Shown here: positions 5,583-6,919 of the stretch, piece by piece | How positions within the stretch are numbered: the stretch's first letter is position 1 | Layout of the letters: every line of letters begins with the position of its first letter | The notes under the pieces: model-generated | What the model was told of the DNA's origin: nothing | The model's input: the letters and a program-made list of their open reading frames with translations, nothing else | The model's database searches: none | Made by a program: the position numbers and the translations under genes | NCBI GenBank assembly: GCA_003527405.1 | Contig: DPXH01000032.1 | Coordinates: 1-6,919 of the forward strand | DNA: 6,919 nucleotides | Source of the DNA: Candidatus Sediminicultor tertius | Lineage (GTDB): Bacteria; Atribacterota; Phoenicimicrobiia; Phoenicimicrobiales; Phoenicimicrobiaceae | Reading direction: 5' to 3'

Positions 5583-6197
5583 TTAAATCTTTCCCCTTTT
5601 ATGAAGAGAGTCAAAGATATTTTTCATCCTCTCGTAATCTTCTTCCCGGTCAATATCTAATAATATGGATTCGTCTGATATTTTAAACCTTTTTATTCTC
5701 TCAGGATGAGCCTTAATTAAAACTCTACCCCCCACGTCACCGGAAAGTTTCATCAACTCATCTTTCCAATAACTATCAAATAACACAGGATTACCTTGCT
5801 TGTCTTTATAAAAAGGAACTACTATCTCTTTTTTACCCGGAGTAAAAGCAAGAAGCATCTTAAATAATATAGAAGGGTTAATTAAGGGCTGGTCGCCTAA
5901 AATTATAAAAAATCCCTCTACATCTTCAGATGGGATCTGGGAAAGTGCTTTTCGTATAGAAGTACTCATCCCGGATTTATATTCAGGATTAAGAACGATT
6001 TCGGCTCCCCATTTCTTGCCTGTCTTAATAATTTCTTTATCTTCAGGGCGAACCACTAAAAAATATTTATCCAAAGGAGTTAGCTTTGCTGCTTGCAACA
6101 CCCATTCTATCAACTGCTTATCACCCAAGGGAAGAGTTAATTTTACTTTCCCCATCCTTTTGCCTTCTCCAGCAGCTAAAATTATTCCGTAAATCAT
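5583..6197 (-). CDS. mocA: MocA/YgfJ-type molybdenum cofactor cytidylyltransferase
   Basis: A 204-residue nucleotidyltransferase of the MobA-like fold. MocA transfers CMP to Mo-molybdopterin, forming the cytosine dinucleotide cofactor used by xanthine-oxidase-type hydroxylases. The glycine-rich nucleotide loop is IILAAGEGKRMGKVKLTLPL (5-24), followed by GMSTSIRKAL (76-85), the metal-binding IILGDQPLI (98-106), GNPVLF (135-140), GDVGGR (153-158) and the C-terminal DIDREEDYER (181-190). The DIDxxxDY ending and neighbours yqeB and yqeC favour MocA over the guanylyltransferase MobA. CTP preference is inferred, not read directly. ATG 6195-6197 overlaps the yqeC TGA (ATGA), with AGGAG about 12 nt upstream. 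The TAA stop at 5583-5585 is 4 nt before the yqeB ATG. Length is typical of the family (about 200 residues) and no motif is missing. Confidence 0.9.
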   Translation of the reverse strand: MIYGIILAAGEGKRMGKVKLTLPLGDKQLIEWVLQAAKLTPLDKYFLVVRPEDKEIIKTGKKWGAEIVLNPEYKSGMSTSIRKALSQIPSEDVEGFFIILGDQPLINPSILFKMLLAFTPGKKEIVVPFYKDKQGNPVLFDSYWKDELMKLSGDVGGRVLIKAHPERIKRFKISDESILLDIDREEDYERMKNIFDSLHKRGKI

Positions 6198-6919
6198 GGT
6201 GTTTTTACTCTCCTAATTACCTCAGCTACCGCTTCCTTCTGACCGGCAGCTCCTATAATTATATCACTGATTCCTCGGGGGCAAATCTTTAAAACCTGAA
6301 AGGTCAATTCTTCGGCCATCTTTAAGTTTTCGGGGTCTTCTGCTTTATTAATAAAAAGATGACGGCGGCAACTTGGAGGGGCTCCTTTAAATAAACCTTC
6401 AGGATGGCAGATTAAAAAAGCTAAGGCTTCTATCCCAATCTTTTCTCCTAAGTTTAATCCGGTTAGCCGGGAAAAAATCTCAGAACGAAAAACATTCTCT
6501 TCCTGCAAAGAAAGACCCAGGGCGTCTATGCCGATCACTCCGATTAAATCAGTAGTCGATAAAGGAGTTACCGGCTCATGAGAAGCCGGAGCCTTTACCG
6601 GCCTTCCTGCTGCCCCATCGGCTTCTATCAAAAAATAATCTGCTAATTTATCCTCCCACCATTTATCCAACCAATCAGGAGACGGCCCGGATATTTTTTC
6701 TTCTCCATCATCCTCAATTTTCTCTCCTATTACGGCTAATCTTCCGGCTTTATTTTCTACAGAAAAGTATTTTTTAATATATTTCCGAATAGTCTCTTCT
6801 TCGTAGCCTTCAACTAATTTGCCTTTTTTTATAAAAGGAGCTAACTGCCAGCTAAACATTTTGGTAGTAGTAGTTAGAATCATTCGCTTATTTTTATGTG
6901 CCAGCTCATCAGCCAATCG
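6194..6919 (-). CDS. yqeC: YqeC family Mo hydroxylase accessory protein (5' partial)
   Basis: The visible 241 residues are the C-terminal bulk of a YqeC protein, an accessory factor found with selenium-dependent molybdenum hydroxylases; its reaction is not established. Numbering from the window edge, RLADELAHKNKRMILTTTTK (1-20) corresponds to the helix and strand that follow a P-loop in this family. The expected GxGGKT-type Walker A and start codon lie beyond the edge, probably by a few tens of residues. Further signatures are YFLIEADGAAGRPVKAPA (95-112), HEPVTP (114-119), IGIDALGL (129-136), CHPEGLFKGAP (171-181), LFINKAED (188-195) and a C-terminal IIGAA (221-225). The TTG at 6916 is an internal leucine codon, not a start: the frame is open through the last base. 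The TGA stop overlaps the mocA ATG. A nucleotide-dependent role in cofactor insertion or selenium addition is inference. Confidence 0.9.
   Translation of the reverse strand, partial: RLADELAHKNKRMILTTTTKMFSWQLAPFIKKGKLVEGYEEETIRKYIKKYFSVENKAGRLAVIGEKIEDDGEEKISGPSPDWLDKWWEDKLADYFLIEADGAAGRPVKAPASHEPVTPLSTTDLIGVIGIDALGLSLQEENVFRSEIFSRLTGLNLGEKIGIEALAFLICHPEGLFKGAPPSCRRHLFINKAEDPENLKMAEELTFQVLKICPRGISDIIIGAAGQKEAVAEVIRRVKTP

Noticed and set aside
5579..5614. TTG start of yqeB at 5614 giving 277 residues
   Set aside because: It would overlap mocA by 32 nt and add a 12-residue tail before the glycine-rich motif that normally sits at the very start. ATG 5578, four bases after mocA, is a better fit.
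6914..6916. TTG near the window edge as the yqeC start
   Set aside because: The frame is open to the last base and the protein would lack the P-loop that precedes this helix in the family, so the gene is simply cut by the window.
1..6919. CRISPR arrays, tRNA or rRNA genes, insertion sequences or attachment sites
   Set aside because: No direct repeat array, cloverleaf-like sequence, transposase motif or flanking terminal repeats were seen. The window is filled by metabolic genes with short junctions.

Overview
The window is a compact, AT-rich stretch in which every gene lies on the minus strand. It holds nine protein genes and only one sizeable gap (4574-4780). The gene set is the accessory module for selenium-dependent molybdenum hydroxylases, the enzymes (xanthine dehydrogenase, purine hydroxylase) that carry a labile, non-selenocysteine selenium ligand at the molybdenum site. 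Base composition, AGGAGG-type ribosome sites, an almost consensus sigma-A promoter and this particular gene set point to an anaerobic low-GC Firmicute (Clostridia-like). I cannot name a species from the sequence, and another AT-rich anaerobic phylum is possible.

In the direction of transcription (high to low coordinates), the first block is yqeC (its 5' end is cut by the window edge), mocA (molybdenum cofactor cytidylyltransferase) and yqeB (5578-4781). These are cofactor-side maturation proteins, with yqeC/mocA overlapping by 4 nt and mocA/yqeB separated by 4 nt. A 207-bp AT-rich gap follows. It contains an AT-only inverted repeat just after yqeB, a near-consensus promoter (TTGAAA, 18 bp, TATACT), a leader of about 130 nt with several inverted repeats, and a strong ribosome binding site.

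The second block is xdhC, selD, yedE, yedF, a class V cysteine desulfurase, and a small DUF3343 protein (putative Se/S carrier). The first four are chained by 4-7 nt overlaps. The last two follow after 27 and 20 nt.

A working model, partly inferred: YedE imports a selenium or sulfur species; the desulfurase, the TusA-like YedF and the CxxC DUF3343 protein mobilise and carry selenium as a persulfide/selenide; SelD turns selenide into selenophosphate; XdhC, MocA, YqeB and YqeC prepare the molybdenum cofactor and deliver Mo and Se to the hydroxylase. No hydroxylase structural gene and no selA/selB/selC are visible, so the target enzyme must be encoded elsewhere. The system is already known from comparative genomics. 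The less explained parts here are the small thiol carriers, the intergenic regulatory region, and the grouping of xdhC with the selenium genes.
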